DNA from: Primulina eburnea
Taxonomy: Eukaryota > Streptophyta > Magnoliopsida > Lamiales > Gesneriaceae
DNA length: 64,000 nt
Direction of reading: 5' to 3'
Assembly: GCF_022965805.1 (NCBI RefSeq)
Contig: NC_133104.1
Location: forward strand, 39,724,682-39,788,681
The notes below the pieces were generated by a model, which saw only the letters and a list, made by a program, of their open reading frames with translations, ran no database searches and was not told the origin of the DNA. The translations under genes were made by a program, and so were the position numbers. This document shows, piece after piece, positions 1 through 11,155 of the stretch. How positions within the stretch are numbered: the first letter of the stretch is position 1; the number at the start of each line of letters is the position of its first letter.

Positions 1-2183
1 GCAACTTTATCCACTGTTTCTTGGATCAGTTCATGTCCAACGATGGCTTTTTCTCCTACTTCATCCCAATACAGTGGTGATCGACATTTTCGTCCATACA
101 GAGCTTCGTATGGTGCCATTTCAATGCTGCTGTGGTAACTATTATTGTATGCGAACTCGATTAAGGGCAGATGTTCGCTCCAATTACCACTGAAGTCCAA
201 GGCACATGCTCTCAGCATATCTTCTAGAGTTTGTATTGTCCTCTCAGTTTGGCCATCAGTCTGCGGATGGTAGGCCGTACTAAGAGTAACCTTAGTCCCC
301 ATAGCTTGTTGAAAGCTCTTCCAAAATCGAGATCTAAATCTAGGATCTCTGTCTGACAGTACGCTAGCTGGAACTCCATGCAATCATACGATCTCATTCA
401 TGTACAATGTGGCTAGCTTATCCAAACTATAGTTCATGCGGACAGGTAAGAAATGCGCAGATTTTGTGAGTCTATCTACGATTACCCATATTCCGTCATG
501 ACCTTGTCTCGTCTTTGGTAAACCCACAACGAAATCCATAGAAATATGCTCCCATTTCCATTCTGGAATTTCTAGAGGTTGCAGAAGTCCTCCAGGTCTT
601 TGGTGTTCTGCTTTTACTTGTTGGCACATGTGACATTTGGAAACAAAAATTGCCACGTCTTTCTTCATTCCACTCCACCAAAAATTTTTCTTCAAATCTC
701 TATACATCTTTGTACTGCCAGGATGGACTGAAAATTTCGACTTATGTGCCTCAGACATTACTTCCTGTCGAAGGTTATCAATGTCTGGTACGCACAATCG
801 ACCTTTCATCCACAAGATTCCTTTGTTATCCGTCTCGAAATCTTGTGATTTCCCTTCTTTAACTTGCTCTTTTAGTTTCACTAAAGCGGAATCCCTATCT
901 TGACTCATCTTGATTGTCTCTCGAAGACATGGTTGTGCTGAAAGTGTTGTCAGGATCACCTTACTCATATTATTTCGACTTAAAGCATCTGCTACCTTGT
1001 TGGCTTTGCCTGGATGGTAGCTTATTGTCAAGTCGTAATCCTTCATGAGTTCGATCCATCGTCTTTGTCTTATATTTAGTTCCTTTTGCGTGAACAAATA
1101 TTTGAGACTTTGGTGATCGGTGAAAATCTCACACTTGGCTCCATAAAGATAATGTCTCCAAATCTTTAGTGCGAATACCACTGCAGCTAGTTCGAGGTCG
1201 TGCGTTGGGTAATTTTGTTCATTCGGCTTCAACTGCCTTGATGCGTATGCAATCACCCTTCCCTCATGCATGAGTACACATCCTAAACCTTCTTTGGATG
1301 CATCACTGTAGACGATGTAGTCCTTACCTTCCATAGGTAATACTATCACTGGTGTGGATGTAAGCTTCTTCTTCAAAGTCTCGAAGCTTTGCTCACATTT
1401 TTCACTCCATTGAAACTTAGAATTCTTTTGTGTGAGCTTGGTGAGAGGTATGGCTATTGAGGAAAATCCTTCAACAAATTTTCGATAATAGCCTGCTAAT
1501 CCCAAGAAGCTTCGTACCTCTGTCACATTCTTTGGTCTAGGCCAATCCGAGATTGCCTCCACTTTCTTAGGGTCCACAGATACTCCTGCTGCTGATATTA
1601 TGTGTCCCAAGAATGCGACGCTCTCTAGCCAGAATTCTCATTTCTTGAACTTGGCGTATAGTTCCTTTTCTCTCAGCTTTTGGAGGGTGAGACGAAGATG
1701 TTCTTTGTGGTCTTCTTCACTTGACGAATATACTAGAATGTCGTCGATGAATACCACAACAAACTTGTCTAGAAATGGTTTAAACACTCTGTTCATGAGA
1801 TCCATGAATAATGCCGGAGCGTTTGTTAATCCGAACGGCATTACTGTGAACTCATAGTGTCCGTACCTTGTTCTGAAGGCAGTCTTAGGGATATCGTCTG
1901 ATTTGACCTTCAATTGGTGATAGCCTGACCTTAAGTCGAGCTTGGAAAAGACTGAAGCTCCTTTGAGTTGGTCAAACAAGTCATCTATCCTTGGAAGCGG
2001 ATACTTGTTTTTGATCGTGATCTTGTTCAGCTCTCTGTAATCGATGCATATCCTCATGCTTCCGTCTTTCTTCTTTACAAATAGGACAGGAGCTCCCCAC
2101 GGAGATGCGCTTGGTCGGATTTGATTCTTGTCCAACAACTCTTGAAGTTGCTCTTTGAGTTCTTTCAACTCTGCTGGAGCCAT
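1..2183 (-). pseudogene. Ty3/gypsy pol fragment (reverse transcriptase, RNase H, integrase), broken
   Basis: A single minus-strand frame runs from 2183 off the left edge and encodes the reverse transcriptase-RNase H-integrase part of a gypsy polyprotein. Visible in order are the RT fingers ([16 protein letters not shown]), the catalytic FIDDIL box, an RNase [12 protein letters not shown] segment, an H2C2 zinc-binding segment ending KCHMCQQ, and the integrase core (SMDFVVGLP, then SDRDPRF and TDGQTERT). Two in-frame stops break it: one at 1638-1640, where relatives have the Cys of KKCEFWL, and one at 384-386, where relatives have the Arg of VRLHGVP. There is no frameshift. The 5' part (gag, protease) is absent: homology stops at the start of RT and passes directly into the duplicated GLP unit at about 2196. 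The remainder lies outside the window. Confidence 0.93.
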
Positions 2184-2195
2184 ATCAGGTTCTCA

Positions 2196-2703
2196 CATAG
2201 TGACAGTTTGTTAAAAACTGTCGGTAATTAAAAAACTGTCGCTAAGTTAATTACCACAAATCATCGTTAATTTGAGCCTTTTCTTGTAGTCGGTGATACA
2301 ACTGGATGAAATATGACATATATTCATGTATAAATTGTGCAGTTAGTTACTGAATGGATAATTGAACCAGAAGAAATAGATTTAAATTTTTTCTACATAA
2401 GCATGTAATCAATAAATCTGAATGCACGCACGAGACAACCAAGAAAGAAATACGTGAAAATTGACCCTTTCAATTAATAAACTGAGTCACTGCTGTTAAC
2501 ATCTACATGAGACAATAAACTAATTATTGTGTATAAACCAAGCTGCTAACTAATAAATCGTAGTCGTCAGAAGTAATGGAAGTAAGACCAGTAAGTTATC
2601 CAACTCCGCAAGTAAATAAATTTGGACAAGTTCAAATATTTAGTTTAATAAGGAAATTTTCCGGATTGTTCAAATATTTCAAGTATAAATACACTTATGT
2701 TTT
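2196..2703. other. Left part of duplicated GLP unit A1 (intergenic/promoter)
   Basis: No gene is seen. From 2196 the sequence matches 41325 onwards, starting with the shared phrase tagtgacagtttg and continuing through the pseudogene promoter. Short alternating stretches resembling aaccgtcgctaa near 2205-2265 look like the edge of an old transposon, but no complete element could be drawn. A TATA box (TATAAATA) lies at 2684-2691. Confidence 0.7.
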
Positions 2704-3285
2704 ATGGATTTGAAACCACCTCTCAAGCTCAAGAACTTCAGCAGCAAAATATTTCAGATGCCCATTCGTTTCTTTCTAGGTTTTTTTGTAGTAATTTTAA
2801 TATGTTCATTAGCATCTGCATGTGATCTTGGTCCTCTTCAAGACTTTTGTGTCACGGTTGAGGATATAAAGGCTTATGGGAATTAACATGTGCATGTTCT
2901 CACTTTAATATCATTTTTTTAGCTTTATCGAAGTTATAATGTTAACTTTTATAGGATTATTTTGATCAATTTATTCGAAACATTATGCCATTTTATTTGC
3001 ATGATTAGTTAGTCATATATAACTCGGTTTATCCTTGCATATTTTGGAAGTCATGCAAAATTATATGTATGATTGAAGAGTATGTGAATGAGAAGATTTG
3101 CAAGAACCCAAAAATGGTTTCGGTAGATGATTTCTATTTTGGGTCTGATAAAACCCAAAAACACATCAAATCGAGTAGGCCCAATGGTTACTCAAGTTAA
3201 CGTAAACCAAATAATTGGACTCAACACTTTGGGCATTTTTTTGGCTCGAATTGATTATGTACCATGTGAGCTTAACCCTACTCTC
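2704..3285 (+). pseudogene. Germin-like protein pseudogene A1, 3'-truncated
   Basis: Exon 1 is still readable: a signal peptide from the ATG at 2758, then CDLGPLQDFCVTVED, the germin N-terminus with its first conserved Cys. The intron donor is destroyed (GG where the intact genes have GT after the AAGGCT codons). Exon 2 homology begins near 3081 (YVNEKICKNPKMVS) and carries frame disruptions around 3150. It ends near 3285, just before the HTH metal-binding box, so the cupin active site is missing. A paralogue at 41799 ends at the same place, so the truncation predates the unit duplication. The sequence belongs to a slightly different GLP lineage from the three intact genes (CDLGP instead of SDPSP after the signal peptide). 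Confidence 0.9.
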
Positions 3286-3609
3286 ATGCTGCTTTGATTA
3301 AACTTGTATGTTTAGACAGCTACCTAGCTAAAAACACTAAAAATTCTTTTTAAAGCATGAATTCCCTATTGGCAAGCATCTTTCTTTCAGCTTGATCATG
3401 CATGCATGTGTGGTTCAATCACAAGTATTAATTTGCCAATTTGAAGTGTGAAGTACTCAATCATTAAGAACCAAACCCGCTATGTCCATTATTGTTTTTT
3501 CCTAAATAATAAGGCAAATATAGAGAAAAAATCGCGATAGGAAAATATATATGATCAAAAGTGTAACTTTTAATAACTAATAATTGCGGCAATGTTTGAT
3601 GCATTAAGA
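3286..3609. other. 3' flank of pseudogene A1 up to the copia insertion
   Basis: No gene. The sequence is collinear with 42386-42704 and ends with the 5-bp target TAAGA (3605-3609), duplicated on the far side of copia 1 at 8614-8618. Confidence 0.75.
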
Positions 3610-4044
3610 TGTCGGCATGAACATTTAGGCAGAAGCATTTATTGCATGTCAGACGAATTGGTTGAATAAAAAAAACGTGGGATGCAAAGTTGGAAAAGTT
3701 TGAAACCAAAGTTTTGTTCAGACGAGGAATTGCATCTATAAATAGATGCATTCCTTCATCAGTTTGTGCATCCCATTCTCAAGTTTTTTCTTGAGTTTTC
3801 TTATTTCTCCTATTAGTTCTATAATATTTGTGAGATGTTTGTTCTCCTGTATTAAGAGAGTGTGTTCTCTTTGGAAACACAGTGAGTGAGTTGTACACCA
3901 CAAAATATTATAGTGGAATTCTTTTAATCTTGCCCGTGGTTTTTACCCTAATTATTTTTAGGGGTTTTCCACGTAAATCTCGGTGTCCAGTTTATTCTTT
4001 ATTTTCGGGTTTTATTATCTCAAATTCCGCACGTGGGATCAACA
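3610..4044 (+). repeat. 5' LTR of copia 1
   Basis: 435 bp, TGTCGGCATG...GGATCAACA. An internal TATAAATAG motif near 3738 is the likely promoter TATA box. It is matched by the 3' LTR with about 12 differences. Confidence 0.95.
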
Positions 4045-4046
4045 AG

Positions 4047-4058
4047 TGGTATCAGAGC
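4047..4058 (+). promoter_or_regulatory. Primer-binding site of copia 1
   Basis: TGGTATCAGAGC, complementary to the 3' end of plant initiator tRNA-Met, two bases after the 5' LTR. Confidence 0.9.
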
Positions 4059-4200
4059 CTTGGTTCAAAATTTATTAAAATTCTGAGTATGTTCTGTGGT
4101 TGCAGTCTAGAGTGATCTTCCACATCAGAAAAGATTTTTTGAGATTTTTTATTTAAAGCGGGATTATTTTTTACAGTCTACTAAAATTGTTGTAGGAATA

Positions 4201-7200
4201 ATGGCGGGATGGTACGATATAGCAAAGTTCAGTGGAAGCAATTTTATGCTGTGAAAAATAAAGATACAAGCAGTTTAAGAAAGGAGAATTGCTTGGCGGC
4301 TATTGGAGATAGACCTGTGGAGATTACGGATGATGGAAAGTGGAATGAGATGAATGATAATGTTGTTGCCAATTTACACTTGGCTATAGCTGACGAAGTT
4401 TTGTCAAGTATCTCTGAGATAAAAACAGCCAAAGTTATCTGGGATACTCTGACAAAGATGTATGAGGTCAAGTCGCTACACAACATGATTTTCCTAAAGA
4501 GAAGGCTTTATACTCTTCGGATGGCGGAATCCTCATCGATGACCGACCATATCAATACACTAAATACTCTATTTGCCCAACTCACTTTCATGGGGCATAA
4601 AATAGGGGAAAATGAACGTGCGGAGCTTCTACTTCAAAGTCTACCAGATTCATATGATCAACTTATCATCAACATTACCAACAATATTCTTATGGGCTTT
4701 CTAAGATTCGACGATGTCTTAACTGCGGTTCTTGGAGAAGAAAGCCGGCGCAAGAATAAGGAAGACATGTTGGTAACTTCAAAGCAGGCAGAGGCTTTGC
4801 CGATGATAAGAGGAAGATTTATGGACCGTGACTCCAGTGAGAGCCAAAGGCGAGGTAGAACAAAGTCGAGAAGTAAGAAGAAAAATATTTACTGCTTTAA
4901 ATGTGGTGGTAAAGAGCACTTCAAGAAAGAGTGTACGGGTATCGATAAAAGCTCTCAAGGAAATGTGGCCAGTACTTCAGGCAGTGGTGAAATATTATTC
5001 AGCGAAGCAGCAACAGTTGTAGAAGGCAGACACAAATTTTGTGACAAATGGATAATGGATTCAGGAGCGACGTGGCACATGACGTCTCGGAGAGAATGGT
5101 TTGATCATTATGAACCAGTCTCAGGAGGATCTGTATTCATGGGAAATGATCATGCATTGGAAATCGCTGGGGTCGGTACTATCAAAATTAAAATATTTGA
5201 TGGCACCATTCGCACCATACAGGAGGTACGGCATGTGAAAGGACTGACGAAAAATCTTTTGTCCTTGGGGCAATTGGATGACATCGGGTGCAAAACTCGG
5301 ATCGAGAACGAGATCATGAAAATTGTGAAGGGAGCGCTTGTGGTTATGAGGGCGGAAAAGATTGCTGCAAATCTGTATGTACTTTTGGGAGAAACACACA
5401 AAGAGGCAGAACTAGTTCTTGCATCAATTGATTCAGGAGAAGAATTAACAGTGTTATGGCATAGAAAGCTCGGGCATATGTCAGAACGAGGGTTGAAAAT
5501 TCTCTCAGAACGGAAGCTGCTGCCGGGACTTACAAAAGTGTCACTACCCTTTTTTGAGCACTGTGTTACCAGTAAACAACACAGATTAAAGTTTGGCACT
5601 TCTACTGCCAGGAGCAAAAATATATTGGAGCTGATTCATTCGGATGTTTGGCAAGCACCGGTTGTATCCCTAGGAGGAGCGAGATACTTTGTCTCGTTCA
5701 TTGATGATTTCTCTAGGAGATGTTGGGTGTATCCAATCAAGAAGAAATCAGATGTTTTCCAGATCTTCGAAGATTTCAAAGCGCGGGTTGAACTTGATTC
5801 TGAAAAGAAAATCAAGTGTCTGAGGACTGACAATGGAGGAGAATATACCAGTGATGAGTTTGATGTATTTTGTCAACATGAGGGCATCAAAAGACAATTC
5901 ACGACGGCTTACACACCTCAACAGAATGGAGTGGCGGAGCGGATGAACAGAACCTTGTTGGACAGAACAAGAGCTATGTTGCGGACTACAGGTCTAGAAA
6001 AGTCATTTTGGGCAGAAGCAGTCAAAACCGCTTGTTATATTATCAATCGTTCTTCTTTAGTGGCGATTGATCTTAAAACTCCGATGGAGATGTGGACCGG
6101 GAAACCGACAGATTATTCTCATTTGCATACATTTGGAAGTCCTGTGTACGTTCTGTACAATGAGCAAGAAAGATCGAAGTTAGATTCGAAATCCAGAAAA
6201 TGTATCTTCTTGGGTTATGCTGATGGAGTAAAGGGGTTTCGCTTGTGGGATCCTACTGTTCACAAGCTTGTCATCAGCAGGAATGTTATCTTCGAGGAAG
6301 ATAAAGTAAAGGGAGACAAAGGCACACCGAATTCAGAAACTACTATTTTTCAGGTTGAAAATAAGACGGACGAAGGTCAAGTTTCTTGTGAAGCAGTACC
6401 AGAGCACGAAGAACGAGAACAAGATCATGTTGATTCTGAGGTTTCCAATGTGAGGCAGTCAACTCGAGACAGAAGACCACCAGGTTGGCTTTCAGATTAT
6501 GTCACTGAAAGCAACATTGCATATTGTCTATTATCAGATGATGGTGGGCCATCGAGTTTCCACGAGGCTACTCAAAGCTCGGATTTATCCTTGTGGATGA
6601 TAGCAATGCAAGAAGAATTGGAGGCATTAGACAGGAATAAAACTTGGGATCTTGTTACACTACCACGATGTAGGAAAGCCATTGGAAACAGATGGGTCTA
6701 TAAGAGCAAGCGTGATGGCAATAACCAAGTGGAGCGGTATCGTGCTAGGTTGGTGGTAAAAGGGCATGCTTAGAAAGAAGGCATTGAATTCAATGAGATA
6801 TTTTCTCCTGTGGTTCGGCTTACAACAGTCAGAGTGGTGCTGGCATTGTGTCCGGTGTTTGACCTACATCTAGAACAACTAGATGTAAAAACGGCGTTTC
6901 TTCATGGAGATCTTGAAGAAGAAATCTATATGCTTCAGCCAGAAGGTTTTGCAGAAAAAGGCAAAGAGAACTTGGTTTGCAGGTTGAACAAATCTCTGTA
7001 CGGTCTCAAACAGGCGCCGAGGTGTTGGTACAAGTGATTTGATTCCTATATCATGAGCCTTGGATACAACATACTGAGTGCAGAACGTTGTACATATTTC
7101 AAGAGGTCTGGTGATGATTATATCATTTTGCTGTTGTATGTGGACGACATGTTGGTAGCAGGCCCCAACAAAGATCGGGTCCAAGAATTGAAGGCACAAT

Positions 7201-8102
7201 TGGCAAGAGAATTTGATATGAAGGACTTGGGACCAGCAAATAAAGATTCTAGGGATGCAAGTTCACCGAGACAGAAGTAACGGAAAGATTTGGCTTTCCC
7301 AGAAAAATTATTTGAAGAAAATCTTGCAACGCTTCAACATGCAAGACAATAAGCCAATATCGACCCCTCTTCCTGTTAACTTCAAGTTATCCTCCGAGAT
7401 GTGTCCTAGCAGTGAAGCAGAGAGGATGGAGATGTCTCGAGTACCGTATGCATCAGCAGTGGGAAGTTTGATGTTCGCCATGATCTGTACAAGACCGGAC
7501 ATTGCTCAAGCAGTGGGAGCAATTAGTCGGTATATGGCGAATCCTGGACGAGAGCATTGGAGCACTGTTAAGAGGATCCTTAGATACATCAAGGGTACCT
7601 CGAATGCTACATTATGTTATGGAGGATCAGATTTTACACTCATGGGTTATGTCGATTCAGATTATGCAGGTGATCCTGATAAGAGGAAATCTACTACTGG
7701 TTATGTGTTTATACTTGCAGGGGAGCAGTAAGCTGGGTTTCAAAACTGCAGATAGTTGTGGCGTTATCTACAACAGATGCAGAATACATGGCAGCTACTC
7801 AAGCTTGCAATGAGGCAATATGGATTAAAAGGTTATTGGAGGAGATCAGGCACAAACAAGAGAATGTTCCTTTGTTTTGTGACAGTCAGAGTGCCTTGCA
7901 CATTGCAAGGAATCCAGCTTTTCATTCCAGGACGAAACACATTGGAGTCCAATTTCACTTTGTGCGGGAAGTAGTAGAGGAAGGAAGTGTGGATATGCAG
8001 AAGATACATACAAAGGATAACATAGCTGATTTTCTGACCAAGCCAGTGAACACTAATAAGTTTGAGTGGTGTAGATTCTCAAGTGGTCTAGCGGAAACGT
8101 AA
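4201..8102 (+). pseudogene. Copia 1 gag-pol polyprotein, inactivated
   Basis: The family start is the ATG at 4201 (MAGWYDIAKF). A stop at 4252-4254 (Trp position) and a 1-nt loss near 4278 shift the frame, so the open stretch from 4209 has a false start. In that stretch: UBN2-type gag; zinc knuckle C229-C232-H237-C242; protease DSG at 284; integrase zinc site H418, H423, then Phe449 where Cys is expected, and Cys452; integrase core D479, D541, E577 (35 residues between the last two). RT begins near residue 790. Further damage: TAG at 6771-6773 (Gln position), TGA at 7035-7037 (Arg position), +1 nt near 7240, -1 nt near 7722. The RT YVDD box lies near 7138 and copia RNase H continues to 8102. 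The net length fits 1,301 codons once the three indels are counted. Confidence 0.93.
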
Positions 8103-8178
8103 GCAGCAGGAAATAGCAAGATTGAAAGGATGTGTGGAGATGTGTTTGATTCTCAATCAAATCTCCAAGTGGGAGAAA

Positions 8179-8613
8179 TGTCGGCAGGAACATTTAGGCA
8201 GAAGCATTTATTGCATGTCAGACGAATTGGTTGGATAAAAAAAACGTGGGATGCAAAGTTGGAAAAATTTGAAACGAAAGTTTTGTTCAGACGAGGAATT
8301 TCATCTATAAATAGATGCATTCCTTCATCAGTTTGTGCATCCCATTCTCAAGTTTCTTCTTGAATTTTCTTATTTCTCCTATTAGTTCTATAATATTTGT
8401 GAGGTGTTTGTTCTCCTGTATTAAGAGAGTGTGTTCTCTTTGGAAACACAGTGAGTGAGTTGTACACCACAAAATATTATAGTGGAATTCTTTTCATCTT
8501 GCCCGTTGTTTTTACCCTAATAATTTTTAGGGGTTTTCCACGTAAATCTCGGTGTCCAGTTTATTCTTTATTTTCGGGTTTTATTATCTCAAATTCCGCA
8601 CGTGGGACCAACA
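8179..8613 (+). repeat. 3' LTR of copia 1
   Basis: 435 bp, TGTCGGCAGG...GGACCAACA, immediately after the purine tract AAGTGGGAGAAA. Followed by TSD TAAGA. Confidence 0.95.
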
Positions 8614-8618
8614 TAAGA

Positions 8619-8815
8619 AACATATTGAACTGCAAAGAAGATTTCTTCATTCAAGTGCTGGTGTATATTTTATACTTAATGAAAAAGTGTCTAGGTTTGT
8701 GTTGCTAATTCCCCAAACTCTATAATTGATAATGACAAGATGCTTGCGAGATTTGTTTGATTTGCTGATGAAGATTTCCTAAAATTATAGGTAGGTTAAT
8801 GTATATATTTTTCTG
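8619..8815. other. Unit A1 flank between copia 1 and an older copia remnant
   Basis: Collinear with 42705-42759 and 43250-43380. This copy lacks about 300 bp present in the A2 copy and also lacks the MITE found there. No gene. Confidence 0.6.
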
Positions 8816-9650
8816 AGGAGGTATCAGTTGTTTGATACGAATTTGAGGGAGAAAACACCTACTGTCTATTGCGTATCGCAACAACTGCTGCAACAAGGTT
8901 TTGACAGTACCACAATATTCATTATGGTTTGAGAGTTTAGTTTGCTCATGGTACACACATTCAGGTCTCGTGATTCATTCCTCAGGAGAGGGGGTGACGT
9001 TCTCGGGAGAGAACAGTTCATAGTTTCGAAAGGAATTCAGGGCGTAGCTCAGGTCTTTTGGCCGAACCACGTTAAAATACCGGTGTCTATATGTCCTTTA
9101 TTTTATTATTTACACACATAATAAACAACGATAAAAAAGAAATCACTAATACTACATCTCAATTGGTACCAGAGAGGTTCATGAGTATTTCCTTTCTTAG
9201 TAAGATCCTGATTTTTTAGTGTGATAAATATTTGCAGTCATGGCATTGATCTTGGACGAGAAGGCGCCGGTTCTATCACCAAACCTCCGCTTATTGATGA
9301 TAATTATGACTCATACTAGAAGGATAGGATGAGAACGACCATTAAATCAATTGATGAAAAGGCTTGGCGATCAATTTTGACTGGTTGTACACCTCCAATG
9401 GATAAAGATAAGGAAGGAAAAGAGACTTCTCCTAAAACTGAAGACAAATAGAGCACCGAGGAAGTGCAAATGCGAATGTGCTAAATGCTATATTTACAGC
9501 GAACCAATTCAAAATTATAATATTTGTGAATCAGCCATGGATGCTTGGAATATTCTGGAGACAGCTTATGAAAGCACAGCGACTGTCAAAATCTCAAAGT
9601 TGCAAATCTTTGCCACCATATTTGGGGAACTCTAGCCTTTGGTGAAAAAT
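8816..9650 (+). pseudogene. Old copia remnant: LTR end, primer site and gag fragment
   Basis: The first part resembles the right end of a copia LTR (cgttaaaataccggtgtc, then an AT-rich tail). A degenerate initiator-tRNA primer site, tggtaccagaga, follows at 9164-9175. From about 9244 one frame reads gag-like text: KPPLIDDNYDSY, SIDEKAWRSILTGCTPPMD, and near 9540 AMDAWNILETAYESTATVK, typical of the UBN2 gag family. It has stops (for example Trp to stop after DSY, and after TEDK) and frame changes, and ends near 9640. The same fragment recurs at 43380-44035, so it was in the unit before duplication. Confidence 0.8.
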
Positions 9651-10057
9651 CTCAAAGTTATCTTATTACAAATTTACAATATTTTCGTTATATAGGGTGT
9701 AATTTTTAAAATTTATTTTATGGTTATGTCTCTCCATATTATCAAAAATAAAAAAATTTGATCTATTTTTGAAATTATATGAATATTTGTCCATTTTATT
9801 GTTAAATAAAAGACTAATCAATTATATATAATAAGAAAAAATATTCACTTGATAATATGTAGTTTTAGAAAAATAATAATTTTATTTTTATTTATTACAA
9901 ATTACACAAAAGCAGCATATTTGATTTATACTTATAATTATTTATTATATATATACCGATCGATATAACAAGTGCATTTCATGAAGTAATCATTGTAGCC
10001 TTAGATAAGATTTTGAATGAGATGAATATATAGCCTGAGAATATAAATTTGAAACCA

Positions 10058-10134
<77 letters not shown>

Positions 10135-10376
10135 TTTATGGAATATAAACAAATAAAATTTCATGGAGTTGAGTTTTTATTAATAAGTAATAAAAAATTC
10201 AAAGTTTCCTAGAAAATTTGTAAACGAATTTATTGCAGAAACCGAAGCGTGATAACTTACTGCATGCTTTAGAAATCTTAAAAATGGCGTTCGATTATTT
10301 ATAGTTCTTTATTCTTTATAGCTTTTTTAATGCTACTTTGATTAATTCCTTATGATGACTTTGATTAATTCCTTGT
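9651..10376. repeat. AT-rich spacer with (AT)n microsatellite
   Basis: No gene. It contains a pure (AT)n run at 10061-10129. The surrounding sequence (gcctgagaatataaatttg) matches 44040-44757, where the microsatellite is nearly absent and the segment is tandemly duplicated instead. Confidence 0.85.
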
Positions 10377-10690
10377 CATATGCATCTGATCCTAATTCTC
10401 TTCAAGACTTCTGTGTGGTGGTTAAAGATTCATAAGCTTATGGTAATTAATTATAAGCGCTTTTCTAATATATTATTTAAATACACCGACAGCTTAATTG
10501 AAATTTTAAACCGTGTTATATACATTATTAATTATAATTTTATTTGTTTCCTTAAGTTCATTAAAAATATGTATTTGATGTAGTTTTTGTGAATGGGAAG
10601 ATTTGCGAGAACCCTAAGGATAATTTAAATTTCAATGATCTGAATAAGCCCCCCGAAAACGACTTTCGTTGGATGTCTTTCTCCTTAAAT
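10377..10690 (+). pseudogene. Germin-like protein remnant R1
   Basis: A decayed fragment of the GLP exon 1-intron-exon 2 junction. Near 10383 the frame reads SDPNSLQDFCVVVKDS, then a stop, then a still recognisable donor (ggtaattaat at about 10441). Exon 2 text follows near 10580 ([23 protein letters not shown]). At FRWMSFSLN the homology to GLP ends, well before the metal-binding boxes. Remnants R2 (44.8 kb) and R3 (29.75 kb) share this unusual FRWMSFS junction, so all three descend from one broken ancestor. Confidence 0.82.
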
Positions 10691-11155
10691 CGTAACTTTT
10701 TTTACTGTAAAAAGAGTCAGAACTTATTATGTATGCTACACTTTCCTCAATACCCACCAATATATCATAACTTACTTTATTTACATAAGGTAATGACTTA
10801 ATTTTTTCCAAAATAATATAAATTTCTTAATAGATATTGTTTCTTACCTTCATAAGATATAACAAAATCGTACATATTTAAATTTAGCACTTAACATCCC
10901 AAATTTAATGTGTATGCCATTAGTTATTGATATAAAAATCAACTCTACATCTTAATATCAAAGGCCACAAGAAGACATGTGCATATTTCAATTGTGGAAA
11001 GTTGGGGCATCGAATTAACCATACCTGCTACTTTCGACACCTTGGAAAAGGTCGCAAGAAGATGAGTGCATTTTTCAATTTGGAAAGTTGAGGCATCGAA
11101 TTATTAATTGCCCTAGACCCAAGAATACAAAAACATGATCAAACACTAGAGTTAC
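10691..11155 (+). pseudogene. Gypsy gag zinc-knuckle remnant, left part (split by the Tekay insertion)
   Basis: After an AT-rich stretch, 10965-11110 holds two degenerate CCHC-like segments (AYFNCGKLGHRI, then AFFNLES-stop-GIELLIA), the zinc knuckles of a gypsy gag. The coding sense continues across the 8.8-kb insertion into 19919 (VTQNKPEEIKLNAPVIS). The uninterrupted version is at 30060-30290. The last five bases, GTTAC (11151-11155), are the TSD. Confidence 0.75.

Larger units (their letters stand above)
3610..8613 (+). mobile_element. Copia 1: complete but defective Ty1/copia retrotransposon (TNT1/Tork-like)
   Basis: A 5.0-kb element with both LTRs (3610-4044 and 8179-8613, 435 bp each), TG...CA termini, an initiator tRNA-Met primer site and a purine tract (8167-8178). 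It is flanked by perfect TSDs TAAGA (3605-3609, 8614-8618). The paralogous unit at 42700-42704 keeps the uninterrupted site, gcattaagaaacata. About 12 substitutions separate the two LTRs by eye (roughly 3%), so the insertion is old compared with the other elements here. The polyprotein frame is broken in several places. The assignment to the TNT1/Tork group rests on the gag phrase for UBN2 and the overall polyprotein style. Confidence 0.95.
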
